Made by a program: the position numbers and the translations under genes
NCBI GenBank assembly: GCA_030151225.1
Contig: JASLEG010000139.1
Span: forward strand, 34,531-98,530
Reading direction: 5' to 3'
Origin: Burkholderia sp.
GTDB taxonomy: Bacteria > Pseudomonadota > Gammaproteobacteria > Burkholderiales > Burkholderiaceae
DNA length: 64,000 nucleotides
The notes under the pieces: model-generated
Database searches by the model: none
The model's input: the letters and a program-made list of their open reading frames with translations, nothing else
What the model was told of the DNA's origin: nothing
Shown here: piece by piece, positions 34,256 to 43,068 of the stretch
Numbering within the stretch: position 1 is the stretch's first letter
Layout: each line of letters starts with the position of its first letter

Positions 34256-34346
34256 GCGGGCGCGCGGCGGCCGGCAGCAGCCGGCGGCCCGAGCTCGCCC
34301 GCCTGCTCATTCACCGGTGTTCCCCCGTTCACAGGACCGCGCGCAG

Positions 34347-34943
34347 ATGTGCCAGACCCTCATCGTCGACAATTTCGACTCGTTCACCTACAACATCTTC
34401 CAGCAGATGGGCGAGGTCTGCGGCGTGGAGCCCACCGTCGTGAAGAACACGGCGCGGCTCGACGAGATCGACCTCTCGCGCTTCGACTGCATCATCGTGT
34501 CGCCGGGCCCGGGCACGCCGGCGGTGCCGGCCGACGTGGGCATCAGCGCGGACGTGATCCGCGACGCGACGCTGCCGGTGCTGGGCGTGTGCCTCGGCCA
34601 CCAGTGCATGGCGCATCTGTTCGGCATGGAGGTGGTGCACGCGCCCGAGCCGATGCACGGCCGCGTGAACGTGATCCGCCACGACGGGCGTGGCGTGTTC
34701 GCGGGGCTGCCCGAGGCGCTGTCGATCGTGCGTTACCACTCGCTCGTGGTGAAGGCCGTGCACGAGCCGTTCGAGGCCTGCGCATGGGGCGAGGACGGCG
34801 TGATCCACGGCATCCGCCATCGCACGCGGCCGTTGCACGGCGTGCAGTTCCACCCCGAGTCGATCTGCACCGAAGGCGGCCTCGACCTGTTCCGCAACTT
34901 CCGCGACATCGCCCTGGCCCACAAGCGCCGGCAGGCCGCCTGA
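34347..34943 (+). CDS. Stand-alone TrpG/PabA-like glutamine amidotransferase
   Basis: A 198-residue class I glutamine amidotransferase. The opening TLIVDNFDSFTYNIFQQMGE, nucleophile Cys82 in GVCLGHQCMAH, and QFHPESI with the catalytic His/Glu match anthranilate or aminodeoxychorismate synthase component II. Such subunits give ammonia to a chorismate-utilising component I, which is not in this window. The neighbour is an aminotransferase, so it may belong to a specialised aromatic amine pathway rather than Trp or folate synthesis, but this is inference. Confidence 0.88.
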   Translation: MCQTLIVDNFDSFTYNIFQQMGEVCGVEPTVVKNTARLDEIDLSRFDCIIVSPGPGTPAVPADVGISADVIRDATLPVLGVCLGHQCMAHLFGMEVVHAPEPMHGRVNVIRHDGRGVFAGLPEALSIVRYHSLVVKAVHEPFEACAWGEDGVIHGIRHRTRPLHGVQFHPESICTEGGLDLFRNFRDIALAHKRRQAA

Positions 34944-35316
34944 GCGAACGACCTTGTTACCGATCGCAATGGCGATTCGGTAAATTCGATGCGCCGATCA
35001 CAATAAAACGAAATGGCGCATTGCAATATATTGCTCAAAAAATCTCTAGCACGATTCGAAGGCACTGGTTTTTCATCGCCAATTCGCATCGCACTGCGAA
35101 GCAAGTATGTGTATGCGCACAGGCCGTGAAAGCCTTGTGAAGCAAGGATCCGTGGAAAATTCGTCGATCTATTTGTTATCGATTTCGATCGATGATTGAG
35201 TTCTGCTATTTCATCAATTGCGAATACCAATTGGAGTGCGCGGTACCCCGTCAATAGGATTCATTCCGTCCCGATTCCCCACATCCCCAGTGGTGTCACT
35301 TCCTCACGGAGACGAA
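34944..35316. other. AT-rich intergenic region upstream of the catalase gene
   Basis: About 370 bases, distinctly AT-rich from 34970 to 35270. It contains a perfect 12-base palindrome (GCAATATATTGC, 35023-35034) and several GATCGAT-like repeats near 35165-35200. It probably holds the catalase promoter and peroxide-responsive sites, but no OxyR site could be identified with confidence. No gene seen. Confidence 0.4.
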
Positions 35317-36855
35317 ATGAAGAAACAACAACCGTTACTGTCGCGCCTCGCGATTCCGGCCGCCGCGGGCCTGCTGATGTCCTCGCTCGCGTTCGGCGCC
35401 AACCTCACGCGTGACAACGGCTCGCCGGTGGGCGACAACCAGAATTCGCAGACGGCCGGCCCCGAAGGCCCCACGTTGCTGCAGGATTCGCATCTGGTCG
35501 AGAAGCTGCAGCGCTTCGATCGCGAGCGGATTCCGGAGCGCGTCGTGCATGCGCGCGGCACCGGCGCGTTCGGCGAGTTCGTGGCCGATGCGGACATCTC
35601 GGACCTGTCGGTGGCCAAGGTGTTCGCGCCCGGCACCCACACGCCGGTGTTCGTGCGCTTTTCCACGGTGATGGGCTATCGCGGCTCGCCCGAGCAGGCG
35701 CGCGACCCGCGCGGCTTCGCCACCAAGTTCTACACGAGCGAGGGCAACTGGGATCTGGTGGGCATCAACTGGCCGATCTTCTTCATCCGCGATGCGATCA
35801 AGTTCCCCGACTTCGTGCACGCGAACAAGCCGAGCGCCGTGACCGGCGTGCAGGATCCGAACCTCGCGTTCGACTTCTTCTCGCACACGCCCGAAGCCAC
35901 CAACATGCTCACGCACCTGTACACGGACGAGGGCATGCCCGATTCGTACCGTCACATGGACGGCTTCGGCGTGCACGCGTTCAAGCTCGTCAACGCGCAG
36001 GGCGAGGTGCACTACGTGAAGTTCCACTGGAAGAGCGAGCAGGGCGTGCACGGCATCCGCCCGCAGGACATCCCGAACTCGATCGGCCACGACTGGAACC
36101 TGATGTCGAACGACCTGTACGACGCGCTCAAGCGCGGCGACGATCCGAAGTGGGACCTCTACATCCAGGTGCTGAAGCCCGAGGATCTGGACCGCTTCGA
36201 CTACGACGCGCTCGACGACACCAAGATCTGGAGCGACGTGCCGGAGCGCAAGATCGGCACGATGGTGCTGAACCGCGTGCCCGACAACTACTTCGAGAGC
36301 ACCGAGGAATCGGCCTTCGCGCCGTCGCGCATGGTGCCCGGCATCGAGGCCTCGGAGGATCGCATGCTGCAGGGCCGGATGTTCTCGTACGCCGACACGC
36401 AGATGTACCGGCTCGGGCCGAACTTCAACTCGCTGCCGATCAACCGGCCGCGCGTGCCGGTGGTCAACAACAACCAGGACGGCGCGATGAACGCGGGCGA
36501 CCGCAAGGGCGAGATCAACTACGAGCCGTCCACGCTCGGCGAGATCCCGCAGGATCCGAAGTACAAGTACGTGCAGACGCCGTTGCGCGGCACCACCCAG
36601 CAGGCCGCGATCCACAAGACGCTGAACTTCCGCCAGGCGGGCGAGTTCTACCGCTCGCTCACGCGGCAGGACAAGGCGGATCTGGTGACGGCGCTGTCGG
36701 CCGATCTCGGTCGCGTGAGCAACGACGAGAACAAGACCACCATGCTCGCGTACTTCTACAAGGCCGATGCCGATTACGGCCGCCGCCTGACCGCCGCCTC
36801 GCACGGCGATCTCGCGCGCGTGCAGGCCAGGGCCGCGACGCTGAGCGATCAGTAA
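35317..36855 (+). CDS. katB: Exported monofunctional haem catalase (KatB type)
   Basis: A 512-residue clade-3-like catalase with an N-terminal signal peptide (about 28 residues, ending SLAFGA). The mature part starts LTRDNGSPVGDNQNSQTAGPEGP. The distal His is in RVVHARGTGAFG, the Asn site is in the NWDLVGIN-WPIFFIRDA region, and the proximal haem Tyr is in RMFSYADTQMYRLG. It destroys hydrogen peroxide, probably in the periplasm. It is followed 98 bases later by an ankyrin lipoprotein gene, as in katB-ankB operons of pseudomonads. Confidence 0.92.
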   Translation: MKKQQPLLSRLAIPAAAGLLMSSLAFGANLTRDNGSPVGDNQNSQTAGPEGPTLLQDSHLVEKLQRFDRERIPERVVHARGTGAFGEFVADADISDLSVAKVFAPGTHTPVFVRFSTVMGYRGSPEQARDPRGFATKFYTSEGNWDLVGINWPIFFIRDAIKFPDFVHANKPSAVTGVQDPNLAFDFFSHTPEATNMLTHLYTDEGMPDSYRHMDGFGVHAFKLVNAQGEVHYVKFHWKSEQGVHGIRPQDIPNSIGHDWNLMSNDLYDALKRGDDPKWDLYIQVLKPEDLDRFDYDALDDTKIWSDVPERKIGTMVLNRVPDNYFESTEESAFAPSRMVPGIEASEDRMLQGRMFSYADTQMYRLGPNFNSLPINRPRVPVVNNNQDGAMNAGDRKGEINYEPSTLGEIPQDPKYKYVQTPLRGTTQQAAIHKTLNFRQAGEFYRSLTRQDKADLVTALSADLGRVSNDENKTTMLAYFYKADADYGRRLTAASHGDLARVQARAATLSDQ

Positions 36856-36953
36856 GCGCGCCGGGTGCCGTGCCGCCGCGGCTTTCCAGCGCGGCGGCGC
36901 GGCACGCATCGGTCTGCAATGCCTCCGCCCATTCGACGAAGGAGCCCCATGAC

Positions 36954-37562
36954 ATGCCCCGAAGCTTCCCCGCCGCCCTGTGCAAGATCGCGCTGCCCGC
37001 GCTGCTGCTCGCACTCGGCGCCTGCACGACGCCGGAGCTGCACCGGCCCGAACCCGGCGTCGCGGTGCAGGACCTCCATCGCTACGACGACGACTGGTTC
37101 GCCGCGGCCCGGCTCGGCCGCACCGATATCCTCGATGCCCTGCTGCAGGCGGGCTACCCGATAGATGCCACCACGCGCCAGGGCTACACGGCGCTGATCC
37201 TGACCGCCTACGATGCGCAGCCGCAGGCGATGGAATTCCTGCTCTCGCACGGCGCGAACGCCTGCGTGGGCGACCGCAACGGCAATACCGCGCTGATGGG
37301 CGCGATCTTCAAGGGCGAGCTGCCGGTCGCGCGGCGCCTGATGCGCACGTCCTGCGCGATCGACGAAACCAACAACTCCGGCGAAACCGCGCTGTCGTTC
37401 GCGGCGCTGTTCGGGCGGCTCGACCTGCTGCCCGAACTCGTGCAGCGCGGCGCCGATCCCGATCACGCCGATGCGCGCGGCACCACGGCGCTGCACATCG
37501 CGCAGGCGCAGGGCAACGACAGCGCCTATCACGCCCTGCTGGCGGTGGGCGCGACGCGCTGA
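36954..37562 (+). CDS. ankB: Ankyrin-repeat lipoprotein (AnkB type)
   Basis: A 202-residue protein with a lipoprotein signal (lipobox LALGAC, Cys near residue 22) and four ankyrin repeats between residues 45 and 200 (GYTALILTAYD, GNTALMGAIFKGE, GETALSFAALFGR, GTTALHIAQAQGN). In Pseudomonas aeruginosa the ankyrin protein AnkB is needed for full activity of the periplasmic catalase KatB. The same gene order here implies the same helper role at the membrane. GGAG precedes the start by about 9 bases. Confidence 0.9.
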   Translation: MPRSFPAALCKIALPALLLALGACTTPELHRPEPGVAVQDLHRYDDDWFAAARLGRTDILDALLQAGYPIDATTRQGYTALILTAYDAQPQAMEFLLSHGANACVGDRNGNTALMGAIFKGELPVARRLMRTSCAIDETNNSGETALSFAALFGRLDLLPELVQRGADPDHADARGTTALHIAQAQGNDSAYHALLAVGATR

Positions 37563-37600
37563 GCGCATCGCACGCCGCCGGGTTCACCGGCGCGCCGGGC

Positions 37601-38800
37601 TCAGTTCGCCTCGCGCCGCACCGGCACGCCGGCCACGATGGTGGCCACCGCGACGGCCAGCACCACGGCCGCCGCCACGAACACGCCGGTCGCGCCGCGC
37701 GCATCGAACACCACGCCGCCGGCCGCCGCGCCGAGCGCGATCGCCAGCTGCACCGAGGCCACGATCAGGCCGCCGGCGCTTTCGGCTTCGTCGGGCACGG
37801 TGCGCGTGACCCAGGTGGTCCACGACACCGGCACGCCGCCGAACGCCGCACCCCACACGGCCACCAGCACCGCGTCGATCGCCGCGAGCGGGCCGAGCGC
37901 GGCCAGCGCCAGCGCGAGCGCCACCATCAGCGCCGGCATCGCGATCAGCATCGGGCGCAGGCCGCGCTCGAGCAGGCGGCCGGCCAGTGGCGTGCCGAGG
38001 AAGTTCGCCACGCCGTAGCCGAGCAGGATCGCCGACAGCGCGTTCACGCCCACGCCGGCCACGTCCTCGAGGAAGGGCCGCAGGTACGTGAAGAACGCGA
38101 AGTGGCCCGTGAACACCAGCACCGTGGCGAACATGCCCATGCCCACGGTGGGCCGGCGCAGCACGTCCACCAGGGTGCGCAGGCGGGTGGTGCCCGATGG
38201 CGGCATCGACGGCAGCGTGGCGAGCTGGGCCGCGAACGACAGCGCGCCGATCGCGCCGGCCGCGTAGAACACGTTGCGCCAGCCGATCAGGTGACCGAAG
38301 TAGCTGCCGAGCGGCGCGGCGGCGATGGTGGCCACGGCCACGCCGCTGAAGATCACCGACAGCGCGCGCGGCACCATCGCCGGCGGCACCAGCCGCATCG
38401 CGGTGGCCGCGGACATGGTCCAGAAGCCGCCGAGCGCGACGCCGAGCAGCACGCGGCCGAGCAGGATCGCCGTGAAGCTGGTGGCCGAGGCCACCAGCAC
38501 GTTGGAGGCCACCAGCAGCAGCGAGAACGCGAGCAGCACGCGGCGGCGATCGATGCCGCGCGTGAGCACGGCCGTCAGCAGGCTCGTGACGAGCGCCACG
38601 GCGGCCGTCACGGTCACGGCCTGGCCGGCCGTGCCCTCGCTGATCGACAGGCTTTGCGCGAGCGGCGTGAGCAGGCTGGCGGGCAGGAATTCCGCGGTGA
38701 CGAGCGCGAACACGCCGAGCGCCATCGCGTAGACGGCGCTCCAGGCGGCGCGCCCGACGGGCGGCACGGTGGCGGAGGGGGCGGGGGTACCGATTTCCAT
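37601..38800 (-). CDS. nepI: NepI-like MFS efflux pump
   Basis: A 399-residue, 12-helix MFS protein of the drug:H+ antiporter-1 group. Long stretches match the E. coli purine ribonucleoside exporter NepI as remembered: VEFLPVSLLTP-like AEFLPASLLTPLAQ, SISEGTAGQAVTVTA, LGGFWTMSAATAMRLVPP, PLGSYFGHLIGWRNVF. Efflux of purine ribonucleosides is therefore the best guess. It is divergent from an AraC-type regulator (110-base gap) that probably controls it. Confidence 0.82.
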   Translation of the reverse strand: MEIGTPAPSATVPPVGRAAWSAVYAMALGVFALVTAEFLPASLLTPLAQSLSISEGTAGQAVTVTAAVALVTSLLTAVLTRGIDRRRVLLAFSLLLVASNVLVASATSFTAILLGRVLLGVALGGFWTMSAATAMRLVPPAMVPRALSVIFSGVAVATIAAAPLGSYFGHLIGWRNVFYAAGAIGALSFAAQLATLPSMPPSGTTRLRTLVDVLRRPTVGMGMFATVLVFTGHFAFFTYLRPFLEDVAGVGVNALSAILLGYGVANFLGTPLAGRLLERGLRPMLIAMPALMVALALALAALGPLAAIDAVLVAVWGAAFGGVPVSWTTWVTRTVPDEAESAGGLIVASVQLAIALGAAAGGVVFDARGATGVFVAAAVVLAVAVATIVAGVPVRREAN

Positions 38801-38910
38801 GGGTCAGAGGCTTCCGGTCAGGGTTGGATCGCAGGCCACAGATTACGGATCGGCAAAATGACGGTCTATGACATACAATCCGCGAAACTTGATCGATCGT
38901 CCGGAACATC

Positions 38911-39912
38911 ATGCCCGACTGCGCCGCTCACCCTGCCGAATCCGCCCCCGATAATCACGACCTCGTCAGCGAGCTGCTGCTCGGCATGCGCCTGAAGGGC
39001 GTGCAGTACCGGCGCATCCACGTCGCGCCGCCGTTCGGCGTGCGCTTCGACAATCCGCCGGGCGGCGCGCAGTTCCACTTCGTCGGGCGCGGCTCGGTGC
39101 TGCTGCGCACGGCCACCGGCGAATCGCTCGAGATGCACGCGGGCGACGCCGTGCTGCTGCCGCACGGCGGCGTGCATGCGCTGCTGTCGGCGCCCGACGT
39201 GGCCTGCACGGCGATTACCGATTTCGACGTGACCAAGCTGTGCGATTCGATCGCGGCGATCGACGCGATGCACGGCGTCCGACTCGCGAGCGGCGTGGTG
39301 CCCGACGACGTGCTGGTGTTCAGCGGCTGGATGGAGCTCGACCTCGGCGGCATGCAGCCGCTGGTGGCCTCGATGCCGGCGCTGATGCACGTGGGCACGC
39401 TGCTCGAACGCTATCCGGAGCTGCGCGCGATGCTCGACGCGATGGAGCGCGAATCCTGCGCCGAGCGGGCCGGCTTTGCTGCAGTGCTGGCGCGCCTGGC
39501 CGACGTGGTGACGGCCTTCATCGTGCGCGGCTGGGTGGAATGCGGCTGCGGCGACGCGGCCGGCTGGGTGCAGGCGCTGCACGACCCGCGGCTCGGCCGC
39601 GCGATCGTGGCGCTGCATCGCGAGCCAGGCCGCAACTGGACCGTGGCCGAGCTCGCGGCCGAGGCCGGCAATTCGCGCTCGGTGTTCGCCGAGCGCTTCC
39701 TGGCCGCCACCGGCATGACGCCGGTGCGCTACCTGACCGAGCTGCGCATGCGGCTGGCCGCGCAGTGGATCGCGCGCGATCGCGAGCCGATCGAATCGGT
39801 GTCCTACCGGCTCGGCTACGGCTCGCTCGCCGCGTTCAGCCGCGCGTTCAAGCGCACCATCGGCCGCCCGCCCGGCGCGGTGCGTGCACAGGGCGAGAAC
39901 TTCGCGGGCTGA
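38911..39912 (+). CDS. AraC-family regulator (cupin_6 type)
   Basis: A 333-residue protein. Its N-terminal cupin_6 ligand domain includes GAQFHFVGRGSVLLR and LHAGDAVLLPHGGVHALL-like segments, followed by the two helix-turn-helix units (WTVAELAAEAGNSRSVFAERF and IESVSYRLGYGSLAAFSRAFKRTIGRPP). It is divergent from the NepI-like exporter, the usual arrangement for control of a neighbouring transporter. No strong ribosome site is visible before the ATG at 38911. Confidence 0.88.
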   Translation: MPDCAAHPAESAPDNHDLVSELLLGMRLKGVQYRRIHVAPPFGVRFDNPPGGAQFHFVGRGSVLLRTATGESLEMHAGDAVLLPHGGVHALLSAPDVACTAITDFDVTKLCDSIAAIDAMHGVRLASGVVPDDVLVFSGWMELDLGGMQPLVASMPALMHVGTLLERYPELRAMLDAMERESCAERAGFAAVLARLADVVTAFIVRGWVECGCGDAAGWVQALHDPRLGRAIVALHREPGRNWTVAELAAEAGNSRSVFAERFLAATGMTPVRYLTELRMRLAAQWIARDREPIESVSYRLGYGSLAAFSRAFKRTIGRPPGAVRAQGENFAG

Positions 39913-40034
39913 AGCGGGCGCCGCGATCCATTTCCGCGATCGATCAATCCGATCTGCAGAATGTATTTCCCGTGCGCGTCGCACGCGTCTAGACTCGTCC
40001 CTCTGCAAGCAGACATTTCCAGGAGAGACGACTC

Positions 40035-41078
40035 ATGACGCAGTATCTGGCTGATTCGAACCGTTATCAGGACGCGATGCCGTATCGCCGCGTCGGCCGC
40101 AGCGGGATGGTGCTGCCGGCAATCTCGCTCGGCCTCTGGCAGAACTTCGGCGGCGTGGACGTGTTCGAGACGGGCCGCGCCATGCTGCGCCGCGCCTTCG
40201 ACCGCGGCGTCACGCACTTCGATCTCGCCAACAACTACGGCCCGCCGGCCGGCTCGGCCGAGGAAAACTTCTCGCGCTGGCTGGCCGCCGATTTCAGGCC
40301 GTATCGCGACGAGCTCGTGATCTCGACCAAGGCCGGCTGGCAGATGTGGCCGGGCCCGTACGGCGGCCCCACCGGCACGCGCAAGCACCTGATCGCGAGC
40401 TGCGAGCAGAGCCTGCGCCGCATGAAGCTCGACTACGTGGACGTGTTCTACTCGCACCGCGTGGACGCGAACACGCCGCTCGACGAAACCATGGGCGCGC
40501 TCGCCCAGCTGCATCGCCAGGGCAAGGCGCTGTACGTCGGCATCTCCTCGTATTCGCCCGAGCTCACGCGCGAGGCCGCGAAGATCCTCGAAGCGGAGGG
40601 CGTGCCGCTGTTCATCCACCAGCCGAACTACTCGATGCTGAACCGAAGCATCGAGCAGACGCTGCTGCCCGTGCTCGAGGAACTCGGCGTGGGCTGCATC
40701 GGCTTCTCGCCACTCGCCCAGGGGCTGCTGACCTCGAAGTATCTGAAGGAGGTGCCGGCGGACGCGCGCGTGACGCGCAGCGGCTCGATGAACACGGGCA
40801 TGCTCAGCGAGGCGAACCTCGAGCGGATCCGCGCGCTGAACGCGATCGCCGAGCGGCGCGGCCAGTCGCTCGCGCAGATGGCGATCGCCTGGACGCTGCG
40901 CGATGCGCGCGTGTCGTCCACGCTGATCGGGGCACGCACGGTGGCGCAGCTCGACGATGCGCTGGACGCCGTCAAGCAACTGTCGTTCACGGCCGAGGAG
41001 CTGGCCGAGATCGATCGCCACGCGCAGGACGGCAACGTGGATCTGTGGAAGGTGTCGTCGGGGATCGGCGCACGCTGA
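40035..41078 (+). CDS. Aldo/keto reductase (YghZ/Gpr type)
   Basis: A 347-residue NADPH-dependent aldo/keto reductase of the YghZ group. Tyr in FDLANNYGPPAGSAEENF, Lys in ELVISTKAGWQMWPGPYG and His in VDVFYSHRVDANTP form the catalytic tetrad with the N-terminal Asp. Members reduce aldehydes such as L-glyceraldehyde 3-phosphate or methylglyoxal. GGAG lies 10 bases before the ATG. A terminator follows the gene. Confidence 0.9.
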   Translation: MTQYLADSNRYQDAMPYRRVGRSGMVLPAISLGLWQNFGGVDVFETGRAMLRRAFDRGVTHFDLANNYGPPAGSAEENFSRWLAADFRPYRDELVISTKAGWQMWPGPYGGPTGTRKHLIASCEQSLRRMKLDYVDVFYSHRVDANTPLDETMGALAQLHRQGKALYVGISSYSPELTREAAKILEAEGVPLFIHQPNYSMLNRSIEQTLLPVLEELGVGCIGFSPLAQGLLTSKYLKEVPADARVTRSGSMNTGMLSEANLERIRALNAIAERRGQSLAQMAIAWTLRDARVSSTLIGARTVAQLDDALDAVKQLSFTAEELAEIDRHAQDGNVDLWKVSSGIGAR

Positions 41079-41108
41079 TCGGGCGGTCAGCGCGCAATGA
41101 AGCGCGAG

Positions 41109-41143
41109 CGGGCGGGGCGACGCGAAGTCGCCCCGCCCGTTTT
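41109..41143 (+). terminator. Intrinsic terminator after the aldo/keto reductase gene
   Basis: A perfect 13-base GC stem (CGGGCGGGGCGAC and its complement) with a GCGAA loop followed by four T residues. It touches the stop codon of the convergent methyltransferase gene. Confidence 0.85.
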
Positions 41144-41721
41144 CATTTGCGTGAAATCCGGTAAACAGCGGCCGGCGGCAGGTTGCGGTAAACGCGGCCC
41201 ACGCAGCTCGCCTTCAGGCCGAGCTCGTCGAGCGTGCGGCGCGGAATCGGGCATTGGAACCCATAGGTGAACTGAAAGAACGCGCCATCCTCGTTCAGAT
41301 AGTGGAACGCGCCCTCGAGGATCGCCGCCACCCTGGGCTTCGGCATCGACAGCAGCGGCAGGCCGCTGACCACCGAGGCCACCGAGTGCGGCAGCGCCAC
41401 GCCGAGCGGCGCGAGGTTGGCGGCGTCGCCGACCACGATCTTCGCGGCCGGGAAGCGCTGCATCAGCAGCGAGGCGAAACGCTGGCTGTTCTCCACCAGG
41501 ATCAGGTCGCGCTGGGCGAGGCCGCGCCGCAGCAGCGCGCGCGTGAACACGCCGGTGCCGGCGCCGAGTTCGAGCACCGGGCCGTCGCCGCTCGCCACCT
41601 CGCGCGTGATCAGGCGGCCGAGCGGCTCGCCGGACGGCGCGATCGCGGACACGTTGAGCGGATTCTCGAACCAGGACCGCAGGAAGAACAGCAGATCGGA
41701 CGATGCGCTTCGGATTCGCAT
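41143..41721 (-). CDS. Small SAM-dependent methyltransferase (PmtA-like)
   Basis: A 192-residue class I methyltransferase with SAM motif I VLELGAGTGVFTRALL and later motif VVSGLPLLSMP. The opening FLRSWFENPLNVSAIAPSGEPLGRLI is typical of the phospholipid N-methyltransferase (PmtA) group related to KsgA. It may methylate phosphatidylethanolamine or another membrane amine, and the substrate is inferred. It is convergent with the aldo/keto reductase gene. Confidence 0.8.
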   Translation of the reverse strand: MRIRSASSDLLFFLRSWFENPLNVSAIAPSGEPLGRLITREVASGDGPVLELGAGTGVFTRALLRRGLAQRDLILVENSQRFASLLMQRFPAAKIVVGDAANLAPLGVALPHSVASVVSGLPLLSMPKPRVAAILEGAFHYLNEDGAFFQFTYGFQCPIPRRTLDELGLKASCVGRVYRNLPPAAVYRISRK

Positions 41722-42063
41722 GTGTCGGGCACCTCGTGGGGATGGGCGCGCGGCCGCGCGGGCCGGTGGCCACGCAGGCGGCGCATGCCTCGGGACGAAG
41801 AGGGAACGCGGGTCATGCGCAGGCCGCCCGCGCGTGGCGCGCGGCCCTGCAATGCAGATCGACGGCTAGTGTTGCATCGATTCGCGCCGCGACGCCAGAG
41901 CCGACATAGTTCGTTTCAATTTTCCCGGCGGCACGCGGCGGACCTGACGCCGGCGTCAGGCATTCGACACGGCGCGGTCATGCGAGCCTGCGCGGGCTCG
42001 CCGGCCATGCGGGGGGCGTCGTGCTGCAAGCCGCGTACCCGGCCCGCGCTCGTGCACCGACCG
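41722..42063. other. Intergenic region with no gene seen
   Basis: About 340 bases between the methyltransferase start and the AraC stop, both on the minus strand. It should carry the methyltransferase promoter, probably in the less GC-rich part at 41900-41940. Open frames here have no ribosome site or recognisable product. Confidence 0.4.
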
Positions 42064-43014
42064 TCAGGCACCGACCGGCTCGGCCACCACGCGTCGCTCG
42101 AGGATCGCCTCGATGTCGCGCTTCGGCGCGTCGCCGAACAGACGCCGGTATTCGCGGCTGAACTGCGTGGCGCTCTCGTAGCCAACCTGGAAGGCCGCGC
42201 TCGCGGCGTCGAGCCCGTCGTTGAGCATGAGCCGCCGCGCCTCGTGCAGGCGCAACTGCTTCTGGTACTGGATCGGGCTCATGGTGGTGAGCCGCTGGAA
42301 GTGGCGGTGCAGCGTGGAGGCGCCCATGCCGCACAGCGCCGCGAGCTCGGCGACGTTGCACGGCTCGCGGAAATGCGCGCGCAGCCAGTCGATCGCGCGC
42401 GTGATGCGCTGTGCCTGGGAGCTCGCCTGCGCGAGCTGGCGCAGGTTCGCGCCCACCGGGCCGGTCAGCAGCAGATAGAGGATCTCGCGATGCACGAGCC
42501 TGGCGAGCACGGCCGCGTCGCGCGGGCGGTGCAGCAGCGCCACGAGCCGCGCCAGCGCATCGAGCAGTTCCACCGACAGCGGCTGGATCGCGAAGCCCGG
42601 TGCGGTGGCGATGCCGCCCGCGTCGGCCGCGTCGATCTCGGCCAGCACCTCGTGCAGCGCGCCGGTGTCGAGCCGGATCTGCAGCGCGAGGTAGGGCGTG
42701 TCGGGGCTCGCGTCGGGCACCTCGATCACGGTGGGCAGGCCGATCGAGGTCAGCAGGAAATGCTCGTGATCGTAGGTGTGGCGCGTGTCGTCCACGTACA
42801 CGTGCTTGCGGCCCGCCACGCAGATGCACACGCTCGGCTCGTACAGGTAGGCGTGCGCCGGAATCGGCTCGGTGATCTTGCCGGCCGCGAGGCCCGGCAC
42901 GCAGGTCGAGCCGGGCGGATCGCGATCGGGCAGGGCGGCGATCGTGGCGGCGATGTCGAGGCGCAGCCGGTCGGCGCGCTGGCGGTGCGTTTCGGGCGTC
43001 ATGCGGGCGATCAT
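42064..43014 (-). CDS. AraC-family regulator (AraC_N type)
   Basis: A 316-residue regulator. The N-terminal AraC_N domain contains YEPSVCICVAGRKHVYVDD and YDHEHFLLTSIGLPT. The C-terminal helix-turn-helix pair reads CNVAELAALCGMGASTLHRHF and AASAAFQVGYESATQFSREYRRLFG. It lies 54 bases downstream of the MFS carrier stop on the same strand. Members of this subfamily often control adjacent oxidoreductase genes, but none is next to it here. Confidence 0.88.
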   Translation of the reverse strand: MIARMTPETHRQRADRLRLDIAATIAALPDRDPPGSTCVPGLAAGKITEPIPAHAYLYEPSVCICVAGRKHVYVDDTRHTYDHEHFLLTSIGLPTVIEVPDASPDTPYLALQIRLDTGALHEVLAEIDAADAGGIATAPGFAIQPLSVELLDALARLVALLHRPRDAAVLARLVHREILYLLLTGPVGANLRQLAQASSQAQRITRAIDWLRAHFREPCNVAELAALCGMGASTLHRHFQRLTTMSPIQYQKQLRLHEARRLMLNDGLDAASAAFQVGYESATQFSREYRRLFGDAPKRDIEAILERRVVAEPVGA

Positions 43015-43068
43015 ACGCGTGTCGCCGACGGCGCGCCGAAGCCCCGCGAGGGGCCTCGGCCGGGGTGC

